DNA from: Taibaiella sp.
GTDB lineage: Bacteria > Bacteroidota > Bacteroidia > Chitinophagales > Chitinophagaceae
Direction: 5' to 3'
DNA length: 64,000 nt
Assembly: GCA_013815385.1 (NCBI GenBank)
Contig: JACDGL010000004.1
Span: 1-64,000, forward strand
A program made the position numbers and the translations under genes. Shown here in pieces: positions 17,159-27,001 of the stretch; within the stretch, counting starts at the first letter, position 1, and each line of letters starts with the position of its first letter. The notes under the pieces are model-generated. The model made no database searches, was not told the origin of the DNA, and worked only from the letters and a program-made list of their open reading frames with translations.

Positions 17159-20005
17159 TTAATTTAGTTCCGGTAACAGATACTTACCTGTATAGCTTTG
17201 CTTTAGTGCCGCTATGTCTTCCGGTATCCCTTCTCCTACTACGCTACCGCCGCCCCCACCACCTTCGGGCCCCATATCTACTATATAATCTGCTACTTTT
17301 ATTACATCCATATTGTGCTCTATTACCAGCACAGTATTACCTCTGTCCACCAGCCTGTTAAGCACTACCAGCAGGTGCTTGATATCCTCGAAGTGAAGCC
17401 CGGTTGTTGGTTCATCCAGTATGTAAATGGTTTGCCCTGTATCCCGTTTCGATAGTTCAGTGGCAAGCTTTACGCGCTGTGCTTCCCCGCCGCTTAGTGT
17501 TACAGCACTTTGTCCAAGTGTTACGTAGCCAAGGCCCACATCCTGTAGCGTTTTTATCCTGCGATGCAGGAATGATACATTGATGAAAAACTCAACCGCT
17601 TCATCTACGGTCATTGCCAGCACATCAGCTATCGATTTGCCCTTATAACGTATTTCGAGTGTTTCCCGGTTATAGCGCCGTCCGTTACATTTTTCGCAAG
17701 GCACATATACATCCGGCAGGAAATTCATTTCTATTACCCTCATACCGCTGCCCTGGCATTCTTCACAACGGCCGCCTTTCACATTAAATGAAAACCGGCC
17801 CGCATTATAGCCCCTTATCTTAGCTTCCGGCACCTGCGCAAACAGCTGGCGTATTTCGTTGAAGAAACCGCAATAAGTAGCCGGATTACTGCGCGGCGTA
17901 CGCCCTATAGGGCTCTGGTCTATCTCTATAACTTTATCTATATGCTCCAGGCCCTGCACACTGGTATAGGGCATAGGCTGCTGCTTAAAATTATGGTAGC
18001 AATGCTTGCCCAGCAAAGGGTACAAAGTTTCGTTGATCAGTGTACTCTTACCACTACCGGACACACCGGTAATGCAAATAAAGGTTCCTAACGGCAATTT
18101 GATGGAGACATCTTTGAGGTTATTCCCCTTTGCTCCTTTCAGCACTAGGTTCTTACCATTGCCTTTGCGGCGCTCTTCAGGTATTTCTATCCTTAGGGTG
18201 TTATTAAGATAGCCAGCTGTTACCGTATTACCGCTAACCACTTCTTCGGGTGTTCCCTGGCTTACAATACGCCCGCCATGTATTCCGGCGGCAGGCCCTA
18301 CATCTATAAGATGGTCAGCTGCCATCATTATATCCTTATCATGCTCCACTACCAATACAGTATTGCCGCCATCCCTTAGGTTTTTCAAAGCATGTATCAA
18401 CCTGTGGTTATCGCGCTGGTGCAGGCCTATGCTTGGTTCATCCAGTATGTAAGTAATACCGGTCAGTTGCGACCCTATTTGTGTGGCAAGTCTTATTCGC
18501 TGGCTTTCCCCTCCGCTTAGTGTTCGTGTAGGTCTATCCAGCGTCAGGTAGTGCAAGCCTACATCCAGCAGAAAATGCAGCCGGTCCCGTATCTCTTTCA
18601 GAATATCTTTTGCAATGGCATTCTGCCTTGTATTCAGCCTGTCCTCAATATCCTTAAACCATTCCATCAGCGACAGTAGTGACTTCTGCGATAGCTCTGC
18701 TATATTAAGGTTATCCACCTTAAACCAAAGGCTTTCTTTTTTCAAACGCGTGCCCTTGCATACCGGGCAATCACTTAGTTCCATAAACCCTTCGGCCCAG
18801 GTTCGTATGGCTTCAGATGATGTTTCGCTAAACCAGCGCAGCACCATATTAACTATACCCTCGTAGTTATGCTGTGCTACATGCTCATGGTAGCTGTCTG
18901 CTTCTTCATTTACATAAGTAATTACTCCTTCCTCATTGCCGTACAATAATATATTTAGTTGCTTCTGCGGTATGTTTTTCAGTGGTTGTGTCAGCGATAT
19001 TTTATTCTTTCTGGCAAGTATGGTTGCCTGCTGAAAGGTCCAGGTATCGCGCTCCTCGCCCAGCGGGGCTATGCCGCCTTCAGTGATGCTCTTATTCATA
19101 TCAGGCAGCACTTCACTCATGTTCACCTGGTATACGCTGCCCAGGCCTTTGCATTTAGGGCATGCGCCATAGGGAGAATTAAATGAAAATGTATTGGGAG
19201 ATGGCTCTTCATAAGAGATGCTGGTATCTGCACACATTAGCTGTTTGCTGAACTGTGATAAGGCATTCCTATCTGTATCTAGGATAAAAAGCAGATCCTT
19301 ACCCATCTGCAATGCCTTTTGGGTACTTTGGCTCATCCGCCCCTGCGCATCGCCCTGTACCAGCAGTCTGTCCACTACCAGCTCTATATCATGTATCTTG
19401 TACCTATCCAGTTGCATGCGCTCTTTAAGGTCCATTACTTCGCCGTCCACACGCACCTTCAGATACCCTTGTTTCCTTAATTGCTCAAATAGTTCACGGT
19501 AATGTCCTTTACGGCCACGCACTATTGGGGCCAGTATGGCTATCTTTTTGCCCTCGTAATGTTGTTGTATATGGGTAACGATCTCTTCCTCGCTGAATTT
19601 TGACATTTTCTTACCTGTATTATAAGAAAACGCTTCGCCTACACGTGCGTACAATAGGCGCATGAAATCATATACTTCGGTAACCGTTCCTACTGTGGAC
19701 CGTGGATTACGATTGGTAGTTTTTTGCTCTATTGATATTACAGGTGATAAGCCTGTTATTTTATCTACATCAGGGCGTTCCAGATCGCCCATAAATTGCC
19801 TTGCGTACGCGGCAAAGCTTTCCATATACCTACGCTGGCCTTCAGCAAATATGGTATCGAATGCCAGTGACGATTTACCACTGCCACTAATACCGGTAAT
19901 TACCACCAGTTTATTCTTAGGGATACTTACATCTATATTCTTAAGGTTGTGCACCTTAGCGCCTAAAACTTCTATATTTCCACTATCTGCCGGTTTATTA
20001 GCCAT
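17159..20005 (-). CDS. uvrA: Excinuclease ABC subunit A
   Basis: UvrA is the damage-recognition ATPase of nucleotide excision repair, working with UvrB. The 948 aa carry two ABC ATPase modules: Walker A GISGSGKSS near residue 40 and GVSGSGKST near 645, with signatures TLSGGESQRIRLA and TLSGGEAQRVKLA. There are two zinc-finger cysteine sets (CPKCKGLG with CPVCKGT, and CEECQGSG with CEKCNGR). Length is typical. It lies 33 bp after the polyprenyl synthase gene, likely in one transcript. uvrB/C are not in the window. Confidence 0.97.
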   Translation of the reverse strand: MANKPADSGNIEVLGAKVHNLKNIDVSIPKNKLVVITGISGSGKSSLAFDTIFAEGQRRYMESFAAYARQFMGDLERPDVDKITGLSPVISIEQKTTNRNPRSTVGTVTEVYDFMRLLYARVGEAFSYNTGKKMSKFSEEEIVTHIQQHYEGKKIAILAPIVRGRKGHYRELFEQLRKQGYLKVRVDGEVMDLKERMQLDRYKIHDIELVVDRLLVQGDAQGRMSQSTQKALQMGKDLLFILDTDRNALSQFSKQLMCADTSISYEEPSPNTFSFNSPYGACPKCKGLGSVYQVNMSEVLPDMNKSITEGGIAPLGEERDTWTFQQATILARKNKISLTQPLKNIPQKQLNILLYGNEEGVITYVNEEADSYHEHVAQHNYEGIVNMVLRWFSETSSEAIRTWAEGFMELSDCPVCKGTRLKKESLWFKVDNLNIAELSQKSLLSLMEWFKDIEDRLNTRQNAIAKDILKEIRDRLHFLLDVGLHYLTLDRPTRTLSGGESQRIRLATQIGSQLTGITYILDEPSIGLHQRDNHRLIHALKNLRDGGNTVLVVEHDKDIMMAADHLIDVGPAAGIHGGRIVSQGTPEEVVSGNTVTAGYLNNTLRIEIPEERRKGNGKNLVLKGAKGNNLKDVSIKLPLGTFICITGVSGSGKSTLINETLYPLLGKHCYHNFKQQPMPYTSVQGLEHIDKVIEIDQSPIGRTPRSNPATYCGFFNEIRQLFAQVPEAKIRGYNAGRFSFNVKGGRCEECQGSGMRVIEMNFLPDVYVPCEKCNGRRYNRETLEIRYKGKSIADVLAMTVDEAVEFFINVSFLHRRIKTLQDVGLGYVTLGQSAVTLSGGEAQRVKLATELSKRDTGQTIYILDEPTTGLHFEDIKHLLVVLNRLVDRGNTVLVIEHNMDVIKVADYIVDMGPEGGGGGGSVVGEGIPEDIAALKQSYTGKYLLPELN

Positions 20006-20038
20006 ATCGCTTCCCTTCTTTCGTTCTTTATTTTATAT

Positions 20039-21010
20039 TTAATACTGCCGGCCTATTACATAGTTAACTAATTCTTCCATTGCCCTGCGTTGGGGTGTTT
20101 CCGGATATTTATAGAGCATTTGCATTGCATCCTTTTTATATTCTTCCATCTTACGCTGTGCATATTCTATACCGCCCGATGATTTCACATATTCTATAAC
20201 CTCATTCACCTTTTGCCGGTTGGTGTTCTGGTTTTTTATTATATAAATAATATTCCTTTTTACCTTGGCATCAGCATGCTGTAGTGTATAAATAAGAGGT
20301 AAGGTCATTTTTTTCTCCTTTATATCTATTCCGGTAGGTTTTCCTATATTATCACTGCTGTAATCAAACAGGTCATCCTTTATCTGAAAGGCTATTCCCA
20401 CTTTTTCGCCAAACAGACGAAAATGCTCGGCCACTTCTTCGTCATTTGTTGCAGCATAAGCGCCGGCTGAACACGCAGCAGACAGGAGCGAAGCTGTTTT
20501 AGCCCTTATTATCTCAAAATATATTTCTTCCTTAATATCCAGCTTCCGGGCCTTCTCCATTTGCAGCAATTCGCCCTCGCTCATTTCCTTTACAGCCCTC
20601 GATGTTATTTTCAATATACGGTAATCATCATGTTCCAAAGCCAGTAAAAGCCCCTTGGAAAGCATATAATCTCCAACAAGAACAGCTATTTTATTTTTCC
20701 ATAATGCATTTATTGAGAAAAAATTTCTACGAATCATCGAATTATCTACCACATCGTCATGTACTAAGGTAGCTGTGTGCAGTAATTCGATTAAAGAAGC
20801 AGCTCTGAATACGGGTTCATTTATCTCGCCGCTTATTTTTGCTGCCAGAAAAACAAACATCGGTCTCATTTGCTTCCCTTTCCTACGGATGATAAAGCGT
20901 AAAATGCGGTCGAGCAAAGGATTACTGCCCTTTACGCTCTCTGTAAATTTTTTTTCAAAAATCGCAAGTTCATCCCCTATTACTTGTTTTATACTATGTA
21001 TTGCATCCAT
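20039..21010 (-). CDS. Long-chain polyprenyl diphosphate synthase
   Basis: This enzyme condenses isopentenyl diphosphate units to make the side chain of menaquinone. The 323 aa carry both Asp-rich motifs, LVHDDVVDNSMIRR (DDxxD) and FQIKDDLFDY. The two residues before the first motif (TATLVHDD) are small, consistent with a long product, so octaprenyl or solanesyl diphosphate is likely (IspB-like). The product length cannot be read exactly. It is divergent from the OmpA-family gene and upstream of uvrA. Isoprenoid supply also appears in this window as dxs at 61 kb. Confidence 0.9.
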   Translation of the reverse strand: MDAIHSIKQVIGDELAIFEKKFTESVKGSNPLLDRILRFIIRRKGKQMRPMFVFLAAKISGEINEPVFRAASLIELLHTATLVHDDVVDNSMIRRNFFSINALWKNKIAVLVGDYMLSKGLLLALEHDDYRILKITSRAVKEMSEGELLQMEKARKLDIKEEIYFEIIRAKTASLLSAACSAGAYAATNDEEVAEHFRLFGEKVGIAFQIKDDLFDYSSDNIGKPTGIDIKEKKMTLPLIYTLQHADAKVKRNIIYIIKNQNTNRQKVNEVIEYVKSSGGIEYAQRKMEEYKKDAMQMLYKYPETPQRRAMEELVNYVIGRQY

Positions 21011-21156
21011 TTTAACACAGAAAAGTCAAAGAAACGCAATCTTCGGGAGAAGTAATTTACCCGAATACCCATTTTGGCACAATAGTTGAAAATAGTTTTG
21101 TCATAAAACAAGAGTTAAGAAACTGTGAACAAAATCGTTTTATTATAATTTATTTT

Positions 21157-21188
21157 TTTGTTTTTTAGTATCGGTAACTATACCTTTG
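21157..21188 (+). promoter_or_regulatory. Strong promoter of the OmpA-family gene
   Basis: TTTG (21157-21160) is separated by 20 bp from TACCTTTG (21181-21188), an excellent match to the Bacteroidota -33/-7 promoter. The ATG follows 51 bp downstream. Confidence 0.8.
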
Positions 21189-21238
21189 TCATAATTTTAT
21201 AAAATTCAACCAATTCTCTTTTAAATAAATAGTCTGTT

Positions 21239-22981
21239 ATGGTCAAAACAAAATACCTATTGCTTACCGCCGGCTTTTGCACGGCATTAGCAGCTCAACC
21301 TGCCCTGGCGCAGGAGAGCCGCTCTGGAAACATGCCTGCCACTACTAGCGGTGCTCAATGGGGAGCACGCGATATGACATATCGTGGCCAAAATTTTGAT
21401 GTATTAGATTCAAATCTAATACCAAAATCTCGTATGGCGCAGCACAGGAAGTTCCTGAAGAACCAATATCCTTTTCCTGCTAAGCCCCGCAGCATGTGGG
21501 AAGTAGGCTTTGGCGGTGGTTTGTATAATATCCTCGGCGATGTGCCAAGTCTTATGCCATGGCAGAAAGGCGGCTTTGGCCTGGATGTACAGGTTCGTAA
21601 ATCATGGGGTCACGTTATTTCTACCCGTGTGCAATATATATATGGAATTGGCAAAGGGTTAGATTATCAATTGGCTACCAGCTTTGCTAATAACCCCGCT
21701 TGGAGTGCTTATTATGCTCCTGGTAATGCAACTAACCACACAACAACACCAATTGTTTACAATTACCGCACAGAAACACACCAGTTAAATCTGGATGTGG
21801 TTTTCACTATTTGCAATATTAACTTTTATAAAGCCCGTACAGGCGTTTCGCTATACGCATTTGGTGGATTAGGAGCTCTTGCTTTTGGCAGCCGTATCAA
21901 TACTCTGGATGCTAATAATAAACCATATGATTTTAAATCAATCATTGGCAATTCATCTACGACATACAGTAATCGTAATGATGTTCGCAAAAAGCTGCAG
22001 GCCGCTATGGATAATACCTACGAAACTCCAGGTGAAAGCGATGCAGGTACTCAAAAACCAAGAATATTCAAAAATAAGACTCTTGATTGGTCTCCAAGCG
22101 CCGGCGCGGGTATGGAAATACGCCTGAGCAAACGCGTAAATCTGCAGATCGAAGACAGGGTAACAGTACCAGGTAATGAAGATTTGCTTGATGGCGACCG
22201 TTGGGAACAGGTTGTAAACAATACACCTATCCTTTCACATGCTAATGATATCATCAACTATATGAATGTTGGTATCAATTTCAACCTTGGTAACAAACGC
22301 AAGAATGTTGAACCTCTTTACTGGCTCAACCCGCTTGATTTTGCTTACAACGAACTTAACTACCCTCGTCACATGGTCCTTCCTGAACCAATTCTGCCTG
22401 ACGCAGATGGTGATGGTATCACTGACCAGTTTGATAAATGCCCTGGCACTCCTGCTGGTGTAGCTGTGGATAGCCATGGTTGCCCAATGGATACAGATGG
22501 TGATGGTGTTCCTGATTTCCGTGACAAGCAATTGATCACTCCTACAGAATGTCAGCCAGTAGATGCTGATGGTGTTGGTAAATGTCCATGTCCTGATGGT
22601 TGTGGTACAAAAACAACTTCAGAGTGCGGTAGCATAGGGGCTAACAGCATCAACTTCAGCTCCAACTCTGCTCGTGTCACCCCAACTATGCAGGCCCAGC
22701 TTGCTACTCTTGCTGCTCAGATGCAGGCTAATCCTACTTGTAAAGTAGTAATAGTAGGTGCAGGTAATGGCAGCAAAATACAGCAGCAGCGTTCATGGGA
22801 TCGTGTTAACGCACTGATCGAATACATGAGCGAAAAACACAACATCGATCGTAACCGCTTCATATTCCAATATGGTCAGGCTGGTGACGCTAATAATGTA
22901 ATGTACCGCTCAGCAATGAATGGTGAAGAAGGACCAGCTAACGTGGCTCCGCCTTTCCCAAATCTTAGAAGGGGCGAATAA
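21239..22981 (+). CDS. OmpA-family outer-membrane protein with thrombospondin type 3-like repeats
   Basis: The 580 aa start with a signal peptide cleaved near ALAQ-ES. Residues about 60-370 are a long beta-barrel-like domain rich in aromatic/Gly strands. The region 385-420 has calcium-binding DxDGDG repeats (DADGDGITDQFDKCPGTP, DTDGDGVPD). Residues 450-560 are an OmpA-like C-terminal domain (INFSSNSARVTP) that normally binds peptidoglycan. It probably links outer membrane and cell wall. A consensus promoter and GGT/CGT-rich codons suggest strong expression. The OmpA domain is somewhat divergent (GAGNGSKIQQQRSWDRV). Confidence 0.88.
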   Translation: MVKTKYLLLTAGFCTALAAQPALAQESRSGNMPATTSGAQWGARDMTYRGQNFDVLDSNLIPKSRMAQHRKFLKNQYPFPAKPRSMWEVGFGGGLYNILGDVPSLMPWQKGGFGLDVQVRKSWGHVISTRVQYIYGIGKGLDYQLATSFANNPAWSAYYAPGNATNHTTTPIVYNYRTETHQLNLDVVFTICNINFYKARTGVSLYAFGGLGALAFGSRINTLDANNKPYDFKSIIGNSSTTYSNRNDVRKKLQAAMDNTYETPGESDAGTQKPRIFKNKTLDWSPSAGAGMEIRLSKRVNLQIEDRVTVPGNEDLLDGDRWEQVVNNTPILSHANDIINYMNVGINFNLGNKRKNVEPLYWLNPLDFAYNELNYPRHMVLPEPILPDADGDGITDQFDKCPGTPAGVAVDSHGCPMDTDGDGVPDFRDKQLITPTECQPVDADGVGKCPCPDGCGTKTTSECGSIGANSINFSSNSARVTPTMQAQLATLAAQMQANPTCKVVIVGAGNGSKIQQQRSWDRVNALIEYMSEKHNIDRNRFIFQYGQAGDANNVMYRSAMNGEEGPANVAPPFPNLRRGE

Positions 22982-22995
22982 CCTTATATAGTTCC

Positions 22996-23032
22996 AAAAA
23001 AATAACCCCTGAAATTCAGGGGTTATTTTTTT
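22996..23032. terminator. Bidirectional terminator
   Basis: AATAACCCCTGA-AAT-TCAGGGGTTATT is flanked by A6 on the left and T7 on the right. It lies between the converging OmpA-family gene and the kinase gene and can serve both. Confidence 0.9.
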
Positions 23033-23052
23033 ATATCTACTGGAAGGGATTA

Positions 23053-23907
23053 CTACTTCATTAAGCCTCTATAATACTTTATTAATCCGTTCATTGGGCT
23101 CTTCTCTACATTAGCTATCTCCAGCTCATACTGTTCGCATAGCGAATACAGCACGTCTTTAAAAGCAAACGCTATGGAGCCGGTAAAATACAAAGGCAAT
23201 TTCCAGCTTTGGCGGTATTTTAAAATATGGTGCTGGAAAAAATCGTTAAAGCAATCTTCTATAATATTCTCCACCATAAAATGCCCGCGGTTCTTTACAA
23301 GTAGTTCGGTAAATGAAGCAAGGTATCTATTAGGAAAAGGACGACTATACAGTTTATAAATTATAGCAGGTATATCATTGCCAAATAATAATTCAAATCC
23401 CATCTTCAGCTCTGTATCAAAAGTATTGTATGCGTAATACTGCAATACACGTTTGCCCATTTGGTTGCCACTGCCTTCATCACCCGCAATATACCCGAGT
23501 GAGGCTTTCTGTTCTTTTATAGCTTTCCCATTATAGTAGCACGAGTTGCTGCCAGTGCCCAAGATACTTACCACCCCGCTATTTTCTCCACAAAGTCCCC
23601 TTGCCGCGGCAAGCATATCACTTTTCACTTCTACATCTTTTATCTCAAAGTGTTTTTTCAATACTACTAACACATCGTTCTGGCGCTGCGCACTGCCTGC
23701 ACCTGCACCATAGTAGCGTATCGCATCTGCATTGTAAAATGCGCCCCTGGCTGGCAATTCTGCTTTTAACAATGCAAGTATATCATCCTGCTGCTGTATG
23801 TATGGATTAATGCCCTGTGTACTTATATGCACCGGCTTTTTGCCTTTAGTTATCAGGCACCAGTCTGTCTTAGTAGAGCCACTTTCCGCCAGCAGTACAG
23901 AATTCAT
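23053..23907 (-). CDS. N-acetylglucosamine kinase-like ATPase (BadF/BadG family)
   Basis: This 284-aa sugar kinase-fold protein has the phosphate-1 motif LLAESGSTKTDW at the N-terminus, ADMLAAARGL and a phosphate-2 motif GTGSNSCYYNG, then GDEGSGNQMGKR. These match the Bacteroidota N-acetylglucosamine kinase branch of the BadF/BadG/BcrA/BcrD ATPase family. It would phosphorylate GlcNAc (or a related amino sugar) recovered from the cell wall or from chitin. ATG 23907 fits the family start; ATG 23928 adds seven residues. Substrate specificity is inferred. Confidence 0.82.
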   Translation of the reverse strand: MNSVLLAESGSTKTDWCLITKGKKPVHISTQGINPYIQQQDDILALLKAELPARGAFYNADAIRYYGAGAGSAQRQNDVLVVLKKHFEIKDVEVKSDMLAAARGLCGENSGVVSILGTGSNSCYYNGKAIKEQKASLGYIAGDEGSGNQMGKRVLQYYAYNTFDTELKMGFELLFGNDIPAIIYKLYSRPFPNRYLASFTELLVKNRGHFMVENIIEDCFNDFFQHHILKYRQSWKLPLYFTGSIAFAFKDVLYSLCEQYELEIANVEKSPMNGLIKYYRGLMK

Positions 23908-24036
23908 AAATGATCGTTTGTAATACAAATGTGCAATAGAGTATCATAATATCCTAATCAAATATTGTATAGCTGACTATCAGTAATTTATGGCGTAATA
24001 TTTATAGATATTTAGCTATGTTGATGTTTTTGCCAG

Positions 24037-24044
24037 TAACTTTG
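24037..24044 (+). promoter_or_regulatory. -7 box of the S41 peptidase gene
   Basis: TAACTTTG, 16 bp before the ATG, fits TAnnTTTG and implies a very short leader. Confidence 0.5.
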
Positions 24045-24060
24045 CAGTACTAATACAAAA

Positions 24061-25707
24061 ATGGACGGATATAGGAAAGGTAGGATAAGGATATGGTTAC
24101 CACTACTATTCTCAATAATACTCATAGCCGGCATGGTGCTTGGCTTTAATCTTCGCGATACGCTTCGCAATAAAAGGGATATAAATACAGTAATAGAACG
24201 TAACGATCGCCTGGAGCAGGTTATTGACCTTGTTAACGAAAAATACGTTGATTCACTCAATACAAATGTGCTTTACCACGATGCTGTCACTGGTATATTA
24301 AGCCACTTGGACCCTCATACTACATACATACCCGCCGATGAGGTGGCTAGTGCCAACCAGGATCTGAATGGAGGTTTTTTTGGTATTGGGGTGGAGTTTT
24401 CTATTGTGCATGATACCATACAGGTAACATCAGTGGTTGATAATGGGCCAGCACAAAGGGCAGGCATAGACATAGGCGACCAGCTTATAAAAGTAGATGA
24501 CAGTGTAGTGGCGGGCAAAAACATCTCTTCTGAACGTATTATAACCCTGCTGAAGGGCAAACAGCACACAAGGGTGTACCTTACGCTTAAACAACCGGTA
24601 TCTCCAGTAGCAAGGCAGGTTGCTATAGTACGCGACATTGTACCCATATATAGTGTAGAAGCATGGTTGATGATAGATAATACCACAGGGTATATTAAGA
24701 TCAATCGTTTCAGTGCTACTACTTACGATGAATTTGTAAAGGCACTAAAAAAACTTCAGGCTTTCGGGATGAAGGAATTGGTAATAGACCTTAGAGATAA
24801 TCCGGGTGGCTACCTGGATGCCGCAACAATGATAGCTGATGAATTATTAAGCAATGATAAGTTGATCGTCTACACAAAAGGATTGCATTCACCCCGCACA
24901 GATTATAAAGCTCAAGAAAACGGGCTATTTGAAAATGGAAGGCTTGCAGTACTTGTGGACGAAAACTCCGCGTCGGCCAGCGAAATTCTTGCAGGTGCAG
25001 TTCAGGATTGGGATAGGGGCATAATAGTAGGCAGGCGTTCTTTCGGCAAGGGACTGGTACAGGAGCAATATGAGCTACCGGATGGTGCTGAATTGAGGCT
25101 TACAATAGCGAAGTACTATACACCGTCTGGCCGGTGCATACAACGTTCCTTTGCAAAAGGCAAAGCCGCTTACGAAAAAGACTTTGAAGCACGTTTTGAA
25201 AATGGCGAACTTACAAGTGCTGATACATCAGGCGCCGCCGATACTACCAGGTATTACACCGCAGGCCGCAGAATAGTTTACGGTGGCGGAGGCATAAAGC
25301 CGGATGTATATGTACCTTATGATACGCTGCATTTTTCCCCGGCTTTGTTGAGCATGGTATACAGCCAGGAGATGAAGGAAATAATCTGGGATTATTATAT
25401 TCACAACCGCGCTTCTTTAAAATTCAGAAACGTAGCCGATTTTGATGAAAAATTTAACGCGCAAAAGGTACTGATACAAAAATACCTGTCCTCAATAAAG
25501 CTCCCGAAACAAAAAAAGGTTTTACAGAATATTATTAAAGAACCAGAAAGCAATGAACATCTGGAACGCCAGGTAAAAGCACAGCTAGCCCGTTTTATAT
25601 ACAGGGATAATGGTTTTTATGCGATCACAGCTAAAGACGATAATGTAGTGCAGGATGCATTACGTACCCTGCATTCTGATGCTTATTTAAAGCTCATACT
25701 CAGGTAG
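24061..25707 (+). CDS. C-terminal processing peptidase (S41A)
   Basis: This periplasmic serine protease cleaves the C-termini of target proteins. It has an N-terminal membrane segment (about 11-30), a PDZ domain (about 95-180, starting GGFFGIGVEF) and an S41 catalytic core with ENSASASEILAG (nucleophilic Ser) and RRSFGKGLVQ (catalytic Lys). A C-terminal region of about 180 residues with many Lys/Glu follows. The 548 aa fit the Bacteroidota CtpA form. Its last 21 bp overlap the convergent HsdR_N-like gene. Confidence 0.92.
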   Translation: MDGYRKGRIRIWLPLLFSIILIAGMVLGFNLRDTLRNKRDINTVIERNDRLEQVIDLVNEKYVDSLNTNVLYHDAVTGILSHLDPHTTYIPADEVASANQDLNGGFFGIGVEFSIVHDTIQVTSVVDNGPAQRAGIDIGDQLIKVDDSVVAGKNISSERIITLLKGKQHTRVYLTLKQPVSPVARQVAIVRDIVPIYSVEAWLMIDNTTGYIKINRFSATTYDEFVKALKKLQAFGMKELVIDLRDNPGGYLDAATMIADELLSNDKLIVYTKGLHSPRTDYKAQENGLFENGRLAVLVDENSASASEILAGAVQDWDRGIIVGRRSFGKGLVQEQYELPDGAELRLTIAKYYTPSGRCIQRSFAKGKAAYEKDFEARFENGELTSADTSGAADTTRYYTAGRRIVYGGGGIKPDVYVPYDTLHFSPALLSMVYSQEMKEIIWDYYIHNRASLKFRNVADFDEKFNAQKVLIQKYLSSIKLPKQKKVLQNIIKEPESNEHLERQVKAQLARFIYRDNGFYAITAKDDNVVQDALRTLHSDAYLKLILR

Positions 25708-26130
25708 GGCATCCATCCATATCACCCGTTCTTTATCGGCAGCATCTGCACACATAGATTGGTGTCCGTTGGTAATCAGCCAGTAGCGGCCTTGTACCGT
25801 TTGTTGGTAGCTAAGCAGTTGATGCAGGGTTTGCGGAGAAACAGGCACCTCTGGCTGCTTGCATTCCGCCAGTAGCCAGGGCATATGCTGGCGGTCATAA
25901 ACAACTATATCATATCGTTTAGCCATTTTGCCTACCATTATTTTTTTCTCTACAGCTATTAACGATACAGGGTATCGTAATTGTTGTATAAAAAGCTGCA
26001 GAATGTATTGCCTTACGTGCTCTTCAGGAGTCAACACAACCCACCTGCGGCGCACGGGGTCATAAACCAGCGTCACATTATTTTCCTGTTTTAGCTTTAA
26101 TTGTAAGCCCGAAAAATCAAGTGTTATCAT
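25687..26130 (-). CDS. Stand-alone HsdR N-terminal-like nuclease domain protein
   Basis: This 147-aa protein resembles the N-terminal domain of type I restriction enzyme R subunits (PF13588-like). The PD-(D/E)XK-type core is visible: RYDIVVYDRQHMPWLLAECKQP has Asp and the E-x-K pair. No helicase motor or other HsdR part is present, and hsdM/hsdS are absent. Such solo proteins are widespread in Bacteroidota and of unknown function. I use ATG 26130, since the frame from 26181 adds 17 residues without family support. It is convergent with and overlaps the peptidase gene by 21 bp. Confidence 0.8.
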   Translation of the reverse strand: MITLDFSGLQLKLKQENNVTLVYDPVRRRWVVLTPEEHVRQYILQLFIQQLRYPVSLIAVEKKIMVGKMAKRYDIVVYDRQHMPWLLAECKQPEVPVSPQTLHQLLSYQQTVQGRYWLITNGHQSMCADAADKERVIWMDALPEYEL

Positions 26131-26230
26131 AATATCCTGTGTTATCAAAGTAAAGTGTATTCCGGGTAACAGCAAAACCATAACAGCTGCGTGGTTTATT
26201 CAGTGGCAAATAATTGTAACTTTATAGTGC

Positions 26231-27001
26231 ATGAAAACCAAGCAGGAAATAACCGAGAACTGGTTGCCCCGGTATACAGGCCAGCAACTAAAAGATTTTG
26301 GCGAATACATTATCCTTTGCAATTTCAGCAATTACGTTTCCCTTTTTGCTGATATGCACAATGTAGAGATAAAGGGTGCAGACAAGCCAATGCCATGTGC
26401 TACCGCTGAAAAAATTACAATTATCAATTTTGGAATGGGTAGCCCCGGCGCTGCCACAGTAATGGACCTTTTATCTTCTATTTCCCCTAAAGGTGTTTTG
26501 TTCCTGGGTAAATGCGGCGGCTTGAAAAAGAAAAATAAGGTGGGTGATCTCATCTTACCAATAGCTGCCATAAGAGGCGATGGTACCAGCAACGATTACT
26601 TTCCTGCAGAAGTGCCTGCACTCCCTTCTTTTGAATTACAAAAAGCAATTTCAACTACTATCCGCGATTATGCACGCGACTACTGGACAGGCACCATATA
26701 TACCACCAATCGCCGCGTATGGGAGCACGATGAAGAATTTAAAGAATACCTGCGCCGTATACGTGTTATGGCGATAGACATGGAAACAGCGACTATTTTC
26801 TCTACCGGATTTTATAATAAGATACCCACCGGTGCCCTGCTGTTAGTTTCGGACCAGCCAATGGTGCCGGAAGGCGTAAAAACTGCCGAGAAGGATATAG
26901 CCGTTACTAAGAACTACGTAGACCTGCACCTGCGCATAGGTATAGACTCTCTAAAGCAACTGATAAATAAAGGCATTACAGTAAAGCACCTCCAGTTTTG
27001 A
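26231..27001 (+). CDS. amn: AMP nucleosidase
   Basis: This enzyme hydrolyses AMP to adenine and ribose 5-phosphate, controlling purine pools. The 256 aa are the short form with only the phosphorylase-like catalytic domain. Key segments are NFGMGSPGAATVMDLL, LGKCGGL, AAIRGDGTSNDYFP, DMETATIFSTGF and LVSDQPM. It is the size seen in Bacteroidota; the long proteobacterial Amn has an extra N-terminal domain. Its stop overlaps the TTG start of the next ABC gene by 3 to 4 bp, so the two are co-transcribed. Confidence 0.9.
   Translation: MKTKQEITENWLPRYTGQQLKDFGEYIILCNFSNYVSLFADMHNVEIKGADKPMPCATAEKITIINFGMGSPGAATVMDLLSSISPKGVLFLGKCGGLKKKNKVGDLILPIAAIRGDGTSNDYFPAEVPALPSFELQKAISTTIRDYARDYWTGTIYTTNRRVWEHDEEFKEYLRRIRVMAIDMETATIFSTGFYNKIPTGALLLVSDQPMVPEGVKTAEKDIAVTKNYVDLHLRIGIDSLKQLINKGITVKHLQF

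Noticed and set aside
25687-26130. A type I restriction system
   Set aside because: No hsdM, hsdS or helicase domain within the window; only the HsdR N-terminal-like domain is present.
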